Positions 9,865-19,477 of a stretch of 64,000 bases of DNA are shown here, one piece after another. The number at the start of each line of letters is the position of its first letter. Position 1 is the first letter of the stretch. Source of the stretch: Enterobacter genomosp. O (GTDB taxonomy: Bacteria; Pseudomonadota; Gammaproteobacteria; Enterobacterales; Enterobacteriaceae). The notes beneath the pieces are model-generated. The model saw only the letters and a program-made list of their open reading frames with translations, was not told the DNA's origin and did no database searches. Location: contig NZ_LECZ01000026.1 of the NCBI RefSeq assembly GCF_001022965.1, positions 620,001 through 684,000 of the forward strand, in the 5' to 3' direction. A program made the position numbers and the translations under genes.

Positions 9865-11028
9865 TTAGCGCGCCGCTTCGTAGATGCGACGGCTCACGTC
9901 CAGCGTGATGTCCCCGTGCTCGCCCAGCTGGGTCATGCCGTGCTCTTCGAGTTTCGCCAGCAGGGCAGGGATGGAGCTGCCGTCCAGACCGTAGCCGGAC
10001 AGACGCGTTGGCACGCCCAGGCCTTCAAAGAAGCTGCGGGTCGCTTCGATTGCCGCGTCAATACGCGCATCGTCAGAACCCTCGGTGATGTTCCACACGC
10101 GCTCGGCGTACTGCAGCAGTTTGGCACGTTTGGTATCGCGTTTTTCGTTCCACAGCGCAGGCAGAACAACGGCCAGCGTCTGCGCATGGTCCAGACCGTG
10201 CATTGCCGTCAGCTCGTGGCCCAGCATGTGGGTTGCCCAGTCCTGCGGCACGCCAGCCCCGATCAGGCCGTTCAGCGCCTGCGTTGCGGCCCACATCACG
10301 TTGGCGCGAACGTCATAGTTTTCCGGCTCTTTCAGCGCTTTCGGGCCGTCTTCGACCAGCGTCAGCAGAATGCCTTCCGCGAAACGGTCCTGAATTTTGG
10401 CATCAACCGGGTAGGTGACGTATTGCTCAACGGTATGCACAAAGGCATCGACCACGCCGTTCGCCACCTGACGCGCAGGCAGAGTGTAGGTGTAAACCGG
10501 GTCCAGGATGGCGAACACGGGCTGAACGTGTTCGTTCATAAAGGCCTGCTTATCACCGGTGGTTTTGCGGGAGATAACGGCACCTTTGTTGGATTCAGAA
10601 CCGGTGGCCGGAAGGGTCAGCACGGAGCCCATCGGGATCGCGCTTTTAATCTCGCTGCCGCGGGTTTCCAGAATGTGCCATGGGTCAACGCCGTCAGCGT
10701 AGTGGGCTGCCGCGGCGATGAACTTGGTGCCGTCCAGCACGGAACCGCCGCCGACGGCGAGCAGGAAGGTGATCTTCTCTTCGCGGGCGATTTTCACCGC
10801 GTTCATCAGCGTTTCGTAAGACGGGTTTGGCTCGATGCCGCCGAACTCACGCACGTCCAGACCGTCCAGGGCGCTGTAAACCTGGTCCAGCACGCCGGTT
10901 TTTTTCACGCTGCCGCCGCCGTAGGTGATGAGAACACGGGCGTCAGCAGGGATCTGCGCGCGCAGGTCAGCGATAGCGTCTTTACCAAACAGAATGCGGG
11001 TTGGGGTGTGAAGGTTAAAGTTATTCAT
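9865..11028 (-). CDS. yqhD: NADPH-dependent aldehyde reductase YqhD
   Basis: Iron-type (group III) alcohol dehydrogenase of 387 residues that reduces toxic short-chain aldehydes such as acrolein, malondialdehyde and glyoxal. Seen: the GGGS nucleotide-binding turns (YGGGSVKKTG, AVGGGSVLDG) and metal-binding histidines in HMLGHELTAMHGLDH. It is divergent from its activator gene yqhC and precedes dkgA. Confidence 0.96.
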   Translation of the reverse strand: MNNFNLHTPTRILFGKDAIADLRAQIPADARVLITYGGGSVKKTGVLDQVYSALDGLDVREFGGIEPNPSYETLMNAVKIAREEKITFLLAVGGGSVLDGTKFIAAAAHYADGVDPWHILETRGSEIKSAIPMGSVLTLPATGSESNKGAVISRKTTGDKQAFMNEHVQPVFAILDPVYTYTLPARQVANGVVDAFVHTVEQYVTYPVDAKIQDRFAEGILLTLVEDGPKALKEPENYDVRANVMWAATQALNGLIGAGVPQDWATHMLGHELTAMHGLDHAQTLAVVLPALWNEKRDTKRAKLLQYAERVWNITEGSDDARIDAAIEATRSFFEGLGVPTRLSGYGLDGSSIPALLAKLEEHGMTQLGEHGDITLDVSRRIYEAAR

Positions 11029-11223
11029 TGCTCGTTCCCTTTAGTGGGTGAAAAATCGTGGTGGCGCAGAGGGCAACCTGATGCTGCACATTGTGGCCGT
11101 CCGGGGATATCCTCTCAATGCACATTCCTGCCGATGTCTTGCCCATTTCTACAGAGCGCTGGAGAAAGCGCGGAAAACGACGCACACTGTCAGCGTCGGA
11201 AACCGTACCCGGAGTAACGTAAA

Positions 11224-12123
11224 ATGAATCGTGACGCTATCTGCCAGCAGCTCACTGCGCAGATTAAAAGACTGATAGATAACGAAAAAGGTGTCAGCGA
11301 ACTGCTGCCGGATATTCGCCTGCTGTACGGCACGCAGCCCGGGACGCGCACGCCGGTGATGTACCAGCCGGGCATCGTTTTTCTCTTTTCAGGCCATAAA
11401 ATTGGCTATATCAACGAGCGCGTCTTCCGGTACGACACCAATGAATATCTGCTCCTGACAGTACCTTTACCCTTTGAATGTGAAACTTTCGCGACAGAGG
11501 CGGTTCCGCTGGCGGGGATCCGCGTCAATGTTGATATCCTTCAGCTGCAGGAGCTGCTGATGGAGATTGGCGAAGACGAGCTCTTCCAGCCGTCAATGGC
11601 GTCGAGCGGGATTAACTCCGCAACGTTATCGGAAGAGATCCTTTGCGCCATTGAGCGTCTGCTGGACGTTATGGAAAGGCCGCTGGATGCGCGTATTTTG
11701 GGCAAGCAGATTATCCGCGAAATCCTCTACCACGTGCTGCTGGGGCCCGGCGGTGGGGCGTTACTCGCCCTGGTGAGCCGACAGACCCACTTTAGCCTGA
11801 TAAGCCGCGTGCTCAAGCGTATTGAAAGCCAGTACACGGAAAACCTCAGCGTCGACCAGCTGGCCGCGGAAGCGAACATGAGCGTCTCGGCGTTTCACCA
11901 TAATTTTAAATCGGTGACCAGCACCTCGCCGCTGCAATACCTTAAAACCTACCGGCTGCATAAGGCGCGAATGCTGATGATCCACGATGGCATGAAGGCC
12001 AGCGCGGCGGCGATGCGGGTGGGTTATGAAAGTGCGTCGCAGTTTAGTCGGGAATTTAAGCGCTACTTCGGCGTCACGCCGGGGGAAGATGCGTCACGTA
12101 TAAGAACCATGCAGGGAGCCTGA
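11224..12123 (+). CDS. yqhC: AraC-family activator YqhC
   Basis: AraC/XylS-type regulator of 299 residues that activates yqhD-dkgA in response to aldehydes. The N-terminal half is an AraC_N ligand/sensor domain ([17 protein letters not shown]...). The C-terminal about 100 residues are the double HTH ([22 protein letters not shown] and the second helix [22 protein letters not shown]). It is separated from divergent yqhD by about 195 bp, where its operator should lie. A REP element follows. Confidence 0.95.
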   Translation: MNRDAICQQLTAQIKRLIDNEKGVSELLPDIRLLYGTQPGTRTPVMYQPGIVFLFSGHKIGYINERVFRYDTNEYLLLTVPLPFECETFATEAVPLAGIRVNVDILQLQELLMEIGEDELFQPSMASSGINSATLSEEILCAIERLLDVMERPLDARILGKQIIREILYHVLLGPGGGALLALVSRQTHFSLISRVLKRIESQYTENLSVDQLAAEANMSVSAFHHNFKSVTSTSPLQYLKTYRLHKARMLMIHDGMKASAAAMRVGYESASQFSREFKRYFGVTPGEDASRIRTMQGA

Positions 12124-12130
12124 CGGAGAA

Positions 12131-12161
12131 CGTAGGCCGGGTAAGCGCAGCGCCACCCGGC
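12131..12161. repeat. REP-type palindrome
   Basis: CGTAGGCCGGGTAAGCGCAGCGCCACCCGGC unit between the convergent yqhC and yghB genes; near-identical to the copy after exbD. Confidence 0.85.
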
Positions 12162-12168
12162 AATGACC

Positions 12169-12828
12169 TCACGCGCTGCAATATTTCTTCTTAATCACCA
12201 CCGCAATAGTCCCCACCAGTCCCGCGACCAGCAGGAACATCGGCAGCACCATCAGAAAGGTCATCACCTGATCTTCATGGTGTTTCACAAAGGGGATCAT
12301 ATTCAGCGCGTAGCCGAGCGTGGTGACCACGCCCACCCACAGCAGAGCGCTCAGCCAGTTGAAGAACTGGAAGCGACGGTTCGACAGGCCGGAAATGCCC
12401 GCCATGGTGGGCAGAAGGGTGCGAACAAACGCCAGGAAACGCCCCGCCAGCAGCGCCAGCAGGCCGTGGCGATCGAACATGCAGGTCGCACGCTGATGAT
12501 ATTTATGCGGTAACTGCGCAAGCCAGCTTTTTACCACGCGCGTATTCCCCAGCCAGCGGCCCTGGAGATAGCTCAGCCAGCAGCCCAGGCTGGCTGCGGA
12601 GGTGAGGATAATCATCGTTGAAGTGAAGTCCATGACGCCTTTGCCGATTAACGCACCGGCAAGTAAAAGCAGGCTGTCACCGGGTAAAAACGAGGCTGGC
12701 AGTAATCCGTTTTCCAGAAACAGGGTTGCGAACATCACGAAATAGACGATACCGACGACGTGAGGATCCGCCAGCGCGGCAAAGTCGTGTTGCCAGAGCG
12801 CCGCGATAATATCTTGAATTACAGCCAT
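12169..12828 (-). CDS. yghB: DedA-family membrane protein YghB
   Basis: Inner-membrane DedA-family protein of 219 residues. In E. coli, YghB and its paralogue YqjA are needed for envelope proton-motive-force homeostasis and normal division, and the family is linked to lipid-carrier transport. Seen: family motif region [20 protein letters not shown] and [17 protein letters not shown], with several hydrophobic helices and a basic C-terminus. The 143-bp gap to metC carries no gene. Confidence 0.95.
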   Translation of the reverse strand: MAVIQDIIAALWQHDFAALADPHVVGIVYFVMFATLFLENGLLPASFLPGDSLLLLAGALIGKGVMDFTSTMIILTSAASLGCWLSYLQGRWLGNTRVVKSWLAQLPHKYHQRATCMFDRHGLLALLAGRFLAFVRTLLPTMAGISGLSNRRFQFFNWLSALLWVGVVTTLGYALNMIPFVKHHEDQVMTFLMVLPMFLLVAGLVGTIAVVIKKKYCSA

Positions 12829-12971
12829 GGACTTTCCTGTGGAACAACAGATATAGAACTATTGTACTCCCTTATTCGCCCGTCGGGTTTGATCCCGGGC
12901 GCAACTCATGCAGACTTTTCTGCTTGCAGTGTCCACAAATGCGTCCAGGGAGTACATTTTCAGCCAGCACT

Positions 12972-14159
12972 CTACACGATACGCTCAAACCCTGCTGCTA
13001 AATCCGCAATTAAATCGTCCACATTTTCTAAACCAATATGCAGCCGGATCAGGGTGCCGCTGAAGTCCACTTCACCGCCGGGGCGCAGGGCCGCGACCTG
13101 TTCCGGCTGGTTAGGCAGGATCAGGGATTCAAAACCGCCCCAGGAGTAGGCCATGCTGAAGAGGGTAAAATTATCCAGATAGCTTGCCAGCTCGTCGTTA
13201 TTCAGCCGTTTTTTCAGCACGAACGAGAACAGACCGCTGCTACCTGTAAAGTCACGCTGCCAGAATTCATGACCTTTACTGCCGGGCAGCGCGGGATGAT
13301 TCACGCGCTCAACCAGCGGGTGCTGCGCAAGCCATTCGGCCACCTTCAGGCTGCTTTCATGGTGCTGACGCAGGCGAACCCCCAGCGTGCGGAGTCCGCG
13401 GCTGGTCATATACGCCGTGTCTGCATCCACCATCTGGCCCATCAGGTAGGCATTTTCACGCAGCTGGTCCCAGCAGCGCGCTTTGGAGACCGCGGTTCCA
13501 ATCATGCCGTCAGAGTGGCCAATCAGGTATTTCGTCGCCGCCTGGATGGAGATATCGATGTCGAACTCCAGCGCTTTAAACAGCACGCCTGCCGCCCAGG
13601 TGTTGTCGATCATGACGATTGCCTCTGGCACTTTGCTGCGCACGGCTTTCACGATAGCCGGCACGTCGTGGACTTCCATGGTGAGCGATCCCGGAGATTC
13701 CAGGAACACAATGCGCGTGTTTGGCTGAATAAGTTCGGCAATGCCTTCGCCAATCAGCGGGTCGAACCAGCCGGTCGTGACGCCGAGCTTGCTGAGGATT
13801 TTAGTACAGAAGTCCTGGCTGGGTTCATAGGCGGTGTTGGTCATCAGGATATGGTCGCCCTGTTCCACGAACGCCAGAATGGTGTTGGCCACCGCAGCCG
13901 CCCCGCACGGGAACAGCGCGCAGCCTGCGCCGCCTTCCAGCTCGCACATCGCTTCCTGCAGGGAAAAATGGGTTAGCGTGCCGCGACGGCCATAAAACAG
14001 CCCGCCTTTAGCGCGATTGCGCGTGGCGTTTTTTTTCTCCTCAACGGTGTCAAACACCAGCGAGGAGGCGCGTTGAATCACGCTGTTGACCGATCCCTGA
14101 GTGTATTTTTTGCTGCGTCCAGCCTGTACCAGCGTGGTATCAAGATGCTTTTTTGTCAT
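12972..14159 (-). CDS. metC: Cystathionine beta-lyase MetC
   Basis: PLP-dependent lyase converting cystathionine to homocysteine, pyruvate and ammonia in methionine synthesis. The start [10 protein letters not shown] gives 395 residues, as in E. coli. The PLP lysine lies in [11 protein letters not shown] and the phosphate-binding region in [11 protein letters not shown]. Tandem MetJ boxes directly upstream show control by the methionine repressor. Divergent from exbB, as in E. coli. Confidence 0.97.
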   Translation of the reverse strand: MTKKHLDTTLVQAGRSKKYTQGSVNSVIQRASSLVFDTVEEKKNATRNRAKGGLFYGRRGTLTHFSLQEAMCELEGGAGCALFPCGAAAVANTILAFVEQGDHILMTNTAYEPSQDFCTKILSKLGVTTGWFDPLIGEGIAELIQPNTRIVFLESPGSLTMEVHDVPAIVKAVRSKVPEAIVMIDNTWAAGVLFKALEFDIDISIQAATKYLIGHSDGMIGTAVSKARCWDQLRENAYLMGQMVDADTAYMTSRGLRTLGVRLRQHHESSLKVAEWLAQHPLVERVNHPALPGSKGHEFWQRDFTGSSGLFSFVLKKRLNNDELASYLDNFTLFSMAYSWGGFESLILPNQPEQVAALRPGGEVDFSGTLIRLHIGLENVDDLIADLAAGFERIV

Positions 14160-14178
14160 GTTCGCTAACCCTGTTTTT

Positions 14179-14202
14179 ATACGTCTGGACGTCCAGACTA
14201 CC
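14179..14202. promoter_or_regulatory. MetJ operator: three tandem met boxes
   Basis: Three adjacent 8-bp units ATACGTCT, GGACGTCC and AGACTACC, each compared with the met-box consensus AGACGTCT (the middle and left boxes are best). They end 20 bp before the metC start, the right place for repression by MetJ with S-adenosylmethionine. Confidence 0.85.
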
Positions 14203-14330
14203 ACGATTAGAAAAAACTGCACCCGCAGGCTTATCGAATAAGCAGAAAATTTCAGCAAAAAAACGCATAAGAAATTTTTACTGCGTAAGCGCAAGGAAAG
14301 TGAACGAAAATTGCGGCACCATGTAAATAC

Positions 14331-14349
14331 TAATGAGAACGACTATCAA
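14331..14349. promoter_or_regulatory. Fur box upstream of exbB
   Basis: TAATGAGAACGACTATCAA is a partial match to the 19-bp Fur consensus GATAATGATAATCATTATC. It lies about 60 bp before the exbB start, consistent with iron repression of exbBD in relatives. Visual match only. Confidence 0.65.
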
Positions 14350-14410
14350 TTCGACGACGTTTTGATATTATTACGGTCAGATTTTGTGATTTGCGTCCTG
14401 GAGATACAGA

Positions 14411-15142
14411 GTGGGTAATAATTTGATGCAGACGGATCTCTCCGTTTGGGGCATGTATCAGCATGCTGACATCGTGGTTAAGATTGTGATGATCGGCCTG
14501 ATTCTGGCGTCCGTTGTCACCTGGGCTATTTTCTTCAGCAAGAGCGCCGAGCTGCTTTCGCAGAAGCGTCGCCTCAAGCGGGAACAATTGCAGCTGGCTG
14601 AAGCCCGCTCTCTGGATCAGGCTTCGGACATGACCTCATCCTTCCACGCGAAAAGCCTGACCACCCTGTTAGTGAATGAAGCACAGAACGAGCTGGAACT
14701 CTCCGCAGGCAGTGAAGATAACGAAGGCATCAAAGAACGTACCGGTTTCCGCCTGGAGCGTCGCGTTGCGGCCGTTGGCCGACACATGGGGCGCGGCAAT
14801 GGTTATCTGGCGACCATTGGTGCAATCTCACCGTTTATCGGTCTTTTCGGTACGGTCTGGGGCATCATGAACAGCTTTATCGGTATCGCGCAGACCCAAA
14901 CCACCAACCTGGCGGTTGTGGCGCCGGGCATCGCAGAAGCGCTGCTGGCGACGGCAATCGGTCTGGTCGCCGCTATCCCGGCGGTGGTTATCTACAACAT
15001 TTTCGCACGCATGATTGGCAGCTACAAAGCCACCCTCGGTGACGTTGCCGCACAGGTTCTGCTGCTGCAAAGCCGCGATCTGGACCTGAATGCCAGCTCG
15101 GTTAAGCCGGTGCATGCGGCGTCTAAACTGCGCGCAGGTTGA
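14411..15142 (+). CDS. exbB: TonB-system proton channel subunit ExbB
   Basis: Inner-membrane proton-channel component that with ExbD energises TonB for iron-siderophore and B12 uptake. It has 243 residues from a GTG start ([10 protein letters not shown]), the same start type as in E. coli. Three membrane helices: about 20-42, 130-152 ([16 protein letters not shown]) and 172-198 ([16 protein letters not shown]). exbD follows after 4 bp. Confidence 0.97.
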   Translation: MGNNLMQTDLSVWGMYQHADIVVKIVMIGLILASVVTWAIFFSKSAELLSQKRRLKREQLQLAEARSLDQASDMTSSFHAKSLTTLLVNEAQNELELSAGSEDNEGIKERTGFRLERRVAAVGRHMGRGNGYLATIGAISPFIGLFGTVWGIMNSFIGIAQTQTTNLAVVAPGIAEALLATAIGLVAAIPAVVIYNIFARMIGSYKATLGDVAAQVLLLQSRDLDLNASSVKPVHAASKLRAG

Positions 15143-15146
15143 TACG

Positions 15147-15572
15147 ATGGCGATGCGTCTAAACGAAAATCTGGACGATAACGGCGAAATGCATGAAATC
15201 AACGTGACGCCGTTTATCGACGTCATGCTGGTTCTGCTGATTATCTTCATGGTGGCTGCGCCGCTGGCGACGGTCGACGTGAAGGTAAACCTGCCGGCCT
15301 CATCCAGCCAGCCACAGCCGCGCCCGGAGAAGCCTGTCTACCTGTCAGTGAAGGCGGACAAATCCATGTTCCTCGGGAACGACCCCGTGACGGCGGACTC
15401 GGTCATCCCGGCGCTGGAGCAGCTTACTGGCGGTAAGAAAGACACCACGGTCTTCTTCCGTGCGGATAAAACCGTTGATTACGAAACCATGATGAAAGTA
15501 ATGGACACGCTGCATCAGGCGGGATACCTGAAGATTGGGCTGGTCGGCGAAGAGAAAGCGGCCGCGAAATGA
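15147..15572 (+). CDS. exbD: TonB-system protein ExbD
   Basis: Partner of ExbB, 141 residues, with one N-terminal membrane helix and a periplasmic domain. The essential proton-path Asp25 is present in NVTPFIDVMLVLL. The start at ATG 15147 matches E. coli; an earlier in-frame start would overlap exbB. A REP element and a strong terminator end the operon. Confidence 0.97.
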   Translation: MAMRLNENLDDNGEMHEINVTPFIDVMLVLLIIFMVAAPLATVDVKVNLPASSSQPQPRPEKPVYLSVKADKSMFLGNDPVTADSVIPALEQLTGGKKDTTVFFRADKTVDYETMMKVMDTLHQAGYLKIGLVGEEKAAAK

Positions 15573-15592
15573 TATTGCTATCGTAGCGGAAT

Positions 15593-15622
15593 GTAGACCG
15601 GGTAAGCGCAGCGCCACCCGGC
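15593..15622. repeat. REP-type palindrome
   Basis: GTAGACCGGGTAAGCGCAGCGCCACCCGGC unit directly after exbD and before its terminator; one base off the copy at 12131. Confidence 0.85.
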
Positions 15623-15623
15623 A

Positions 15624-15656
15624 AAAAAGGCGGCTGGCGAAAGCCGCCTTTTTGTT
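15624..15656 (+). terminator. Rho-independent terminator after exbD
   Basis: AAGGCGGCT-GGCGA-AAGCCGCCTT stem followed by TTTGTTTT. The 240 bp after it, up to the chemoreceptor start, is AT-rich and holds no gene that I can see. Confidence 0.88.
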
Positions 15657-15897
15657 TTCTTCTATCCGAAATTGTTATTATTTTCTGCTGTTTGTCCCCA
15701 TTCTTCATATTTATTAATCAATAAAGCCATAGTTAATAATCTATTGATAGTTAAGTAAATATCAGTATTCGGCTGCGCTTTTAAAATATATCTTTTGCTG
15801 AAATGGCGTCGCGGAATATCCCCACTACGCTTAAAAAAGATAATAAAAACAGACCTTCTTCGAAGGATCTTTTCATCTGCACAGCAAGAGACTCCCT

Positions 15898-17349
15898 ATG
15901 GCTACGATGACATGGCTGTATCCGCACGCGCCTCAAAACGACCAGTTCTCGCTTTCTGCAATTCGACGACGCGCCGACAGGCTAATACTGGGGCTTATCT
16001 GGTCGATGTGGGGCATCTCGCTGGGCGTAGGTTACATGAATGAGAATATGGTGCAGGGTGCGGTTGTCGGCACCTCGCTGGCCGGTTTATCGACGCTGTT
16101 AACGCTGTTGCTTTCCGGCACGCTGCTGCTCCGCCTGAGCTCTGCGTTTGTGCTAATGGCATTTTCCGCGTTGCTCATTCATCTGGGTGAAGGTGAAACC
16201 GAATACCATTTTTCTGTTTTCGTCCTGCTTTCCGCGCTGCTTGCCTGGCGAGACTGGCGGCCCCTGGTGATGGGGGCGGCGGTCATCGCGTTACATCATC
16301 TGGTATTTAACTATCTACAGCAAAACGACCTTTACGGTGTCGTGGTATTCATGCACACCGGCTTTCATATGGTGGTTTTTCATGGCCTTTTTGTGGTGGT
16401 CCAGACCGCGATCCTGGTCCTGCTGGCGATACGAATGGAGCAGGACGCCCGTTCAGCGAGCGAGGTGGCAAGGCTCGCGGGCGTGATCAACCGCGAGCCA
16501 GGGTACCTCACGCTTGCCGTCGATGCGGTGCCGGCAGAGTCTCCTTTTGCCCGCACCTTTAGCCTGACGCTTGGCACCATGCGTGCCACGCTTGAGCAGG
16601 TCAGCGTCAATATCGGACAACTGCTGGAGGCATCCCGCGCGTTAGGACAGCGCAACAGCGCGCTGTCGGAGCGAACCGATCACCAGGCAAGTTCGCTGGC
16701 GACGGCTGCCAGTGCGATGGAACAGTTAAGGGCAGTCGCAACCCTGACCAGTGAAAAAGCCAGCCAGGTCAGGGAGGTGGCGTTCAGCACCAGTAACGTG
16801 GCGGAACAGGGGGGCCATAACGTCCGGCAGGCGATTGCGGCGATGGAGCACATTCGCGAGGAGTCGCAGCGTATTTACGCCATTCTGGAGCTGATCGACG
16901 GGATTGCGTTTCAGACAAATATCCTGTCGCTCAACGCCTCGGTCGAGGCTGCAAGAGCGGGCGAACATGGCAAAGGCTTTGCGGTTGTTGCCTCGGAAGT
17001 GCGTGTATTGGCCCAGCGCAGCGAGGGGGCTGCAAAAGAGATCCGCCAGCTTCTGACCGCATCGCAGGCGACCACGCAGCAGGGCGTCGAGCAGGTTGAG
17101 CATGCCGGTATGACAATGAAGTCGATCATTGAGAGTATCGAAGGGCTTCGCTCTCTGCTTGAAGAGCTGTCTCAGATGAGCGAGCAGCAGCGGGCAAGCA
17201 TTGCGCAGATGAACGACAGTATTGCCAGCATCGATGCCAGCGTGCAGGAGAATGTGCGACACGTTGCGCAAACATTGCAGGTAGCCGACGCGCAGCGGCA
17301 GCAGACGGGTCAGTTAAAAGAGGCGATTGCCGTCTTCAGATTTAACTAG
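15898..17349 (+). CDS. Methyl-accepting chemotaxis protein with multi-pass membrane sensor
   Basis: Chemoreceptor of 483 residues. The C-terminal part (about 245-480) is a canonical signalling coiled coil with the hairpin tip [20 protein letters not shown]. The N-terminal about 190 residues are nearly all hydrophobic, predicting five or six membrane helices (e.g. TLLTLLLSGTLLL, LVMGAAVIALHHLVF) instead of the usual two helices with a periplasmic ligand domain; I see no HAMP domain. No C-terminal pentapeptide for CheR/CheB docking (it ends AVFRFN). His-rich membrane segments (ALHHLVF, HTGFHMVVFHG) suggest sensing within the membrane, as an inference. No orthologue at this place in E. coli K-12. 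Confidence 0.85.
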   Translation: MATMTWLYPHAPQNDQFSLSAIRRRADRLILGLIWSMWGISLGVGYMNENMVQGAVVGTSLAGLSTLLTLLLSGTLLLRLSSAFVLMAFSALLIHLGEGETEYHFSVFVLLSALLAWRDWRPLVMGAAVIALHHLVFNYLQQNDLYGVVVFMHTGFHMVVFHGLFVVVQTAILVLLAIRMEQDARSASEVARLAGVINREPGYLTLAVDAVPAESPFARTFSLTLGTMRATLEQVSVNIGQLLEASRALGQRNSALSERTDHQASSLATAASAMEQLRAVATLTSEKASQVREVAFSTSNVAEQGGHNVRQAIAAMEHIREESQRIYAILELIDGIAFQTNILSLNASVEAARAGEHGKGFAVVASEVRVLAQRSEGAAKEIRQLLTASQATTQQGVEQVEHAGMTMKSIIESIEGLRSLLEELSQMSEQQRASIAQMNDSIASIDASVQENVRHVAQTLQVADAQRQQTGQLKEAIAVFRFN

Positions 17350-17792
17350 CTTTGCTTTTCAGAAGGGGTGCTGGTGCCAGACGCCAGCGCGTCCTCATCA
17401 AGCGCAACGCAGGTGACGTTTGAGGTACGGTACTCACCGTCTGATAGTTTGCGCGTGAGGCGCAGGGTGGCGATTTCACGGGCAAGCAGATACTGGTAAT
17501 TGGCCTCGAGGCGTCCCAGAAGTTTCTCTTTCAGATCGGGACGCTGTTCAATGATGGCGTTCATCACGGCACCGTAAATTTCTTCTTTTACCTGCAGAGG
17601 ATAAATCTCGCGGCGATTCTGCCATTTCAGACGGACCAGCGTCGCCGGGATCGATACCAGGTCTTGTGTAATTCGCGTCATCTCGGCATTTTTTGTTTTT
17701 CGCAGCGCGTCGAGATTTTGCTTTAAGATAAATTCATCACTTTTTTTATCATCTAAAGTCAAATAAACGTCGTTGTTTTTAACTTCTGTCAC
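17346..17792 (-). CDS. Unrecognised protein, second gene of a coupled pair
   Basis: 148 residues from a GTG start preceded by GGGGGAAG, one base after the upstream gene's stop; the longer ATG frame would overlap that gene by 44 bp. No signal peptide or membrane helix; mixed charged helices (LKWQNRREIYPLQVKEEIYG, MNAIIEQRPDLKEKLLGRLE). It overlaps the chemoreceptor stop by 4 bp in convergent orientation. I do not recognise the family. Confidence 0.6.
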   Translation of the reverse strand: MTEVKNNDVYLTLDDKKSDEFILKQNLDALRKTKNAEMTRITQDLVSIPATLVRLKWQNRREIYPLQVKEEIYGAVMNAIIEQRPDLKEKLLGRLEANYQYLLAREIATLRLTRKLSDGEYRTSNVTCVALDEDALASGTSTPSEKQS

Positions 17793-17793
17793 G

Positions 17794-18198
17794 TTAATCT
17801 TCCCCCAGGCTATAAAAAATTGGGTTGTTTTTTTCACGCGTAATTAAATTAAGCCAAATTTCATTGCCCGCCTCATTAATTTCTTTGGTTTTCTCGGCCA
17901 TTATTTGACTTAGTTTCTGGGCATCTATTTCACCTTCGGCCTGCAGGTCGTTCAGCAGGTGGACAAAGGCTTCAATTTTTATGGCGCGAAATAAGCGGTC
18001 TTTTATATGACGATCGTGCTCTTCCAGCAACATATTACGGGATTTGCCGGTGCGGGAAACACCAATTAATATATCAGGCTCGAAATCAGAGAGTTTTCTT
18101 TTCCCCTGAGTGAAACTGACCTCTTTTTCTGCTTCCGTCGGTTGCTGTTCCACAGGCGTAATATGGTACTTAGCCGGGACGAGATAGTCGGGCAGCAT
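17794..18198 (-). CDS. Unrecognised cytoplasmic protein, first gene of a coupled pair
   Basis: 134 residues, hydrophilic, predicted mainly alpha-helical (KDRLFRAIKIEAFVHLLNDL, AQKLSQIMAEKTKEINEAG). No signal peptide or recognised motif. The spacing to the following gene implies translational coupling. Lower GC than the flanking core genes, suggesting an insertion shared with 18302-18805. Function unknown. Confidence 0.6.
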   Translation of the reverse strand: MLPDYLVPAKYHITPVEQQPTEAEKEVSFTQGKRKLSDFEPDILIGVSRTGKSRNMLLEEHDRHIKDRLFRAIKIEAFVHLLNDLQAEGEIDAQKLSQIMAEKTKEINEAGNEIWLNLITREKNNPIFYSLGED

Positions 18199-18301
18199 TT
18201 TTAATTTCCTTTAATTTCAACAGGGTGGGGTTGGTAAAGGCGTGAGATTCGTTGACAATATCATGAGGCAAATTTAAAATCAAAAAAAATGGAGCCTACC
18301 C

Positions 18302-18805
18302 ATGAACAGCATCTTTTTTACGGTCATCACATTACTATTACTGACCGCTGGTGTTCTTTTATTGATGCAGGAGTTCAATAAAACGAAAGTGTCGAAAGAC
18401 ACCAGTGAACCCCCACAACCGGAGCTCATGACAAAAGAGGAAGGTGAAGACCATTTCTCTGTATTGATGAACTCCGTTACGCCTGTTTGGTACTGGCGGG
18501 TGAACCACGAATATATCGACTTTTTACATGCGACAATTAAACGTATGAAAATGTCGGAAATTAATGACACCCCTGGACTGTTTGAGGCGCAGCGTCGTTG
18601 TAGCGACCTGAATTCAGCCGTGTATAAATATTATGACAATATCAAAAAGCGCTGCCTTAACGGCGAGAAGGTATCTTATTCCGACCTGGACGTATTAAAT
18701 TTGCGTCAGTGTTTTCGTGAGTTTAGCCTGGAAGCCTACCCGGAGCTGGTGGTATTGGTCTGGCCGGAGTATGCCCGTCCGGAGGTTAACCCAGACAACG
18801 TCTGA
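18302..18805 (+). CDS. Unrecognised single-pass membrane protein
   Basis: 167 residues. Residues about 3-23 form an N-terminal hydrophobic anchor (FFTVITLLLLTAGVLLLMQEF), followed by a short linker and a soluble helical domain of about 120 residues with two cysteines (RRCSDL, KKRCLNG). Divergent from the 17346-18198 pair across about 100 bp, so the three may form one functional locus. No family recognised. Confidence 0.6.
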   Translation: MNSIFFTVITLLLLTAGVLLLMQEFNKTKVSKDTSEPPQPELMTKEEGEDHFSVLMNSVTPVWYWRVNHEYIDFLHATIKRMKMSEINDTPGLFEAQRRCSDLNSAVYKYYDNIKKRCLNGEKVSYSDLDVLNLRQCFREFSLEAYPELVVLVWPEYARPEVNPDNV

Positions 18806-18847
18806 GTAACGTACTGGTTAGCTATTGCAAACAGTCAGCGCCGTTGA

Positions 18848-19375
<528 letters not shown>

Positions 19376-19386
19376 AGTACACCTTA

Positions 19387-19477
19387 CCCCTCACCCTAAC
19401 CCTCTCCCCAAAGGGGAGAGGGGACCGCGTGGTGCGTCCTTTCTCCCTCTCCCTGTGGGAGAGGGCCGGGGTGAGGG
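19387..19477. repeat. Facing pair of interspersed palindromic repeats
   Basis: Two copies of the CCCTCTCCC-family unit in opposite orientation (19387-19424 and 19444-19477). The outer arms CCCTCACCC and GGGGTGAGGG are complementary, so the whole 90-bp block can fold into a cruciform or long hairpin between the convergent yqhA and gpr genes. It probably acts as a bidirectional mRNA end. Confidence 0.8.
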
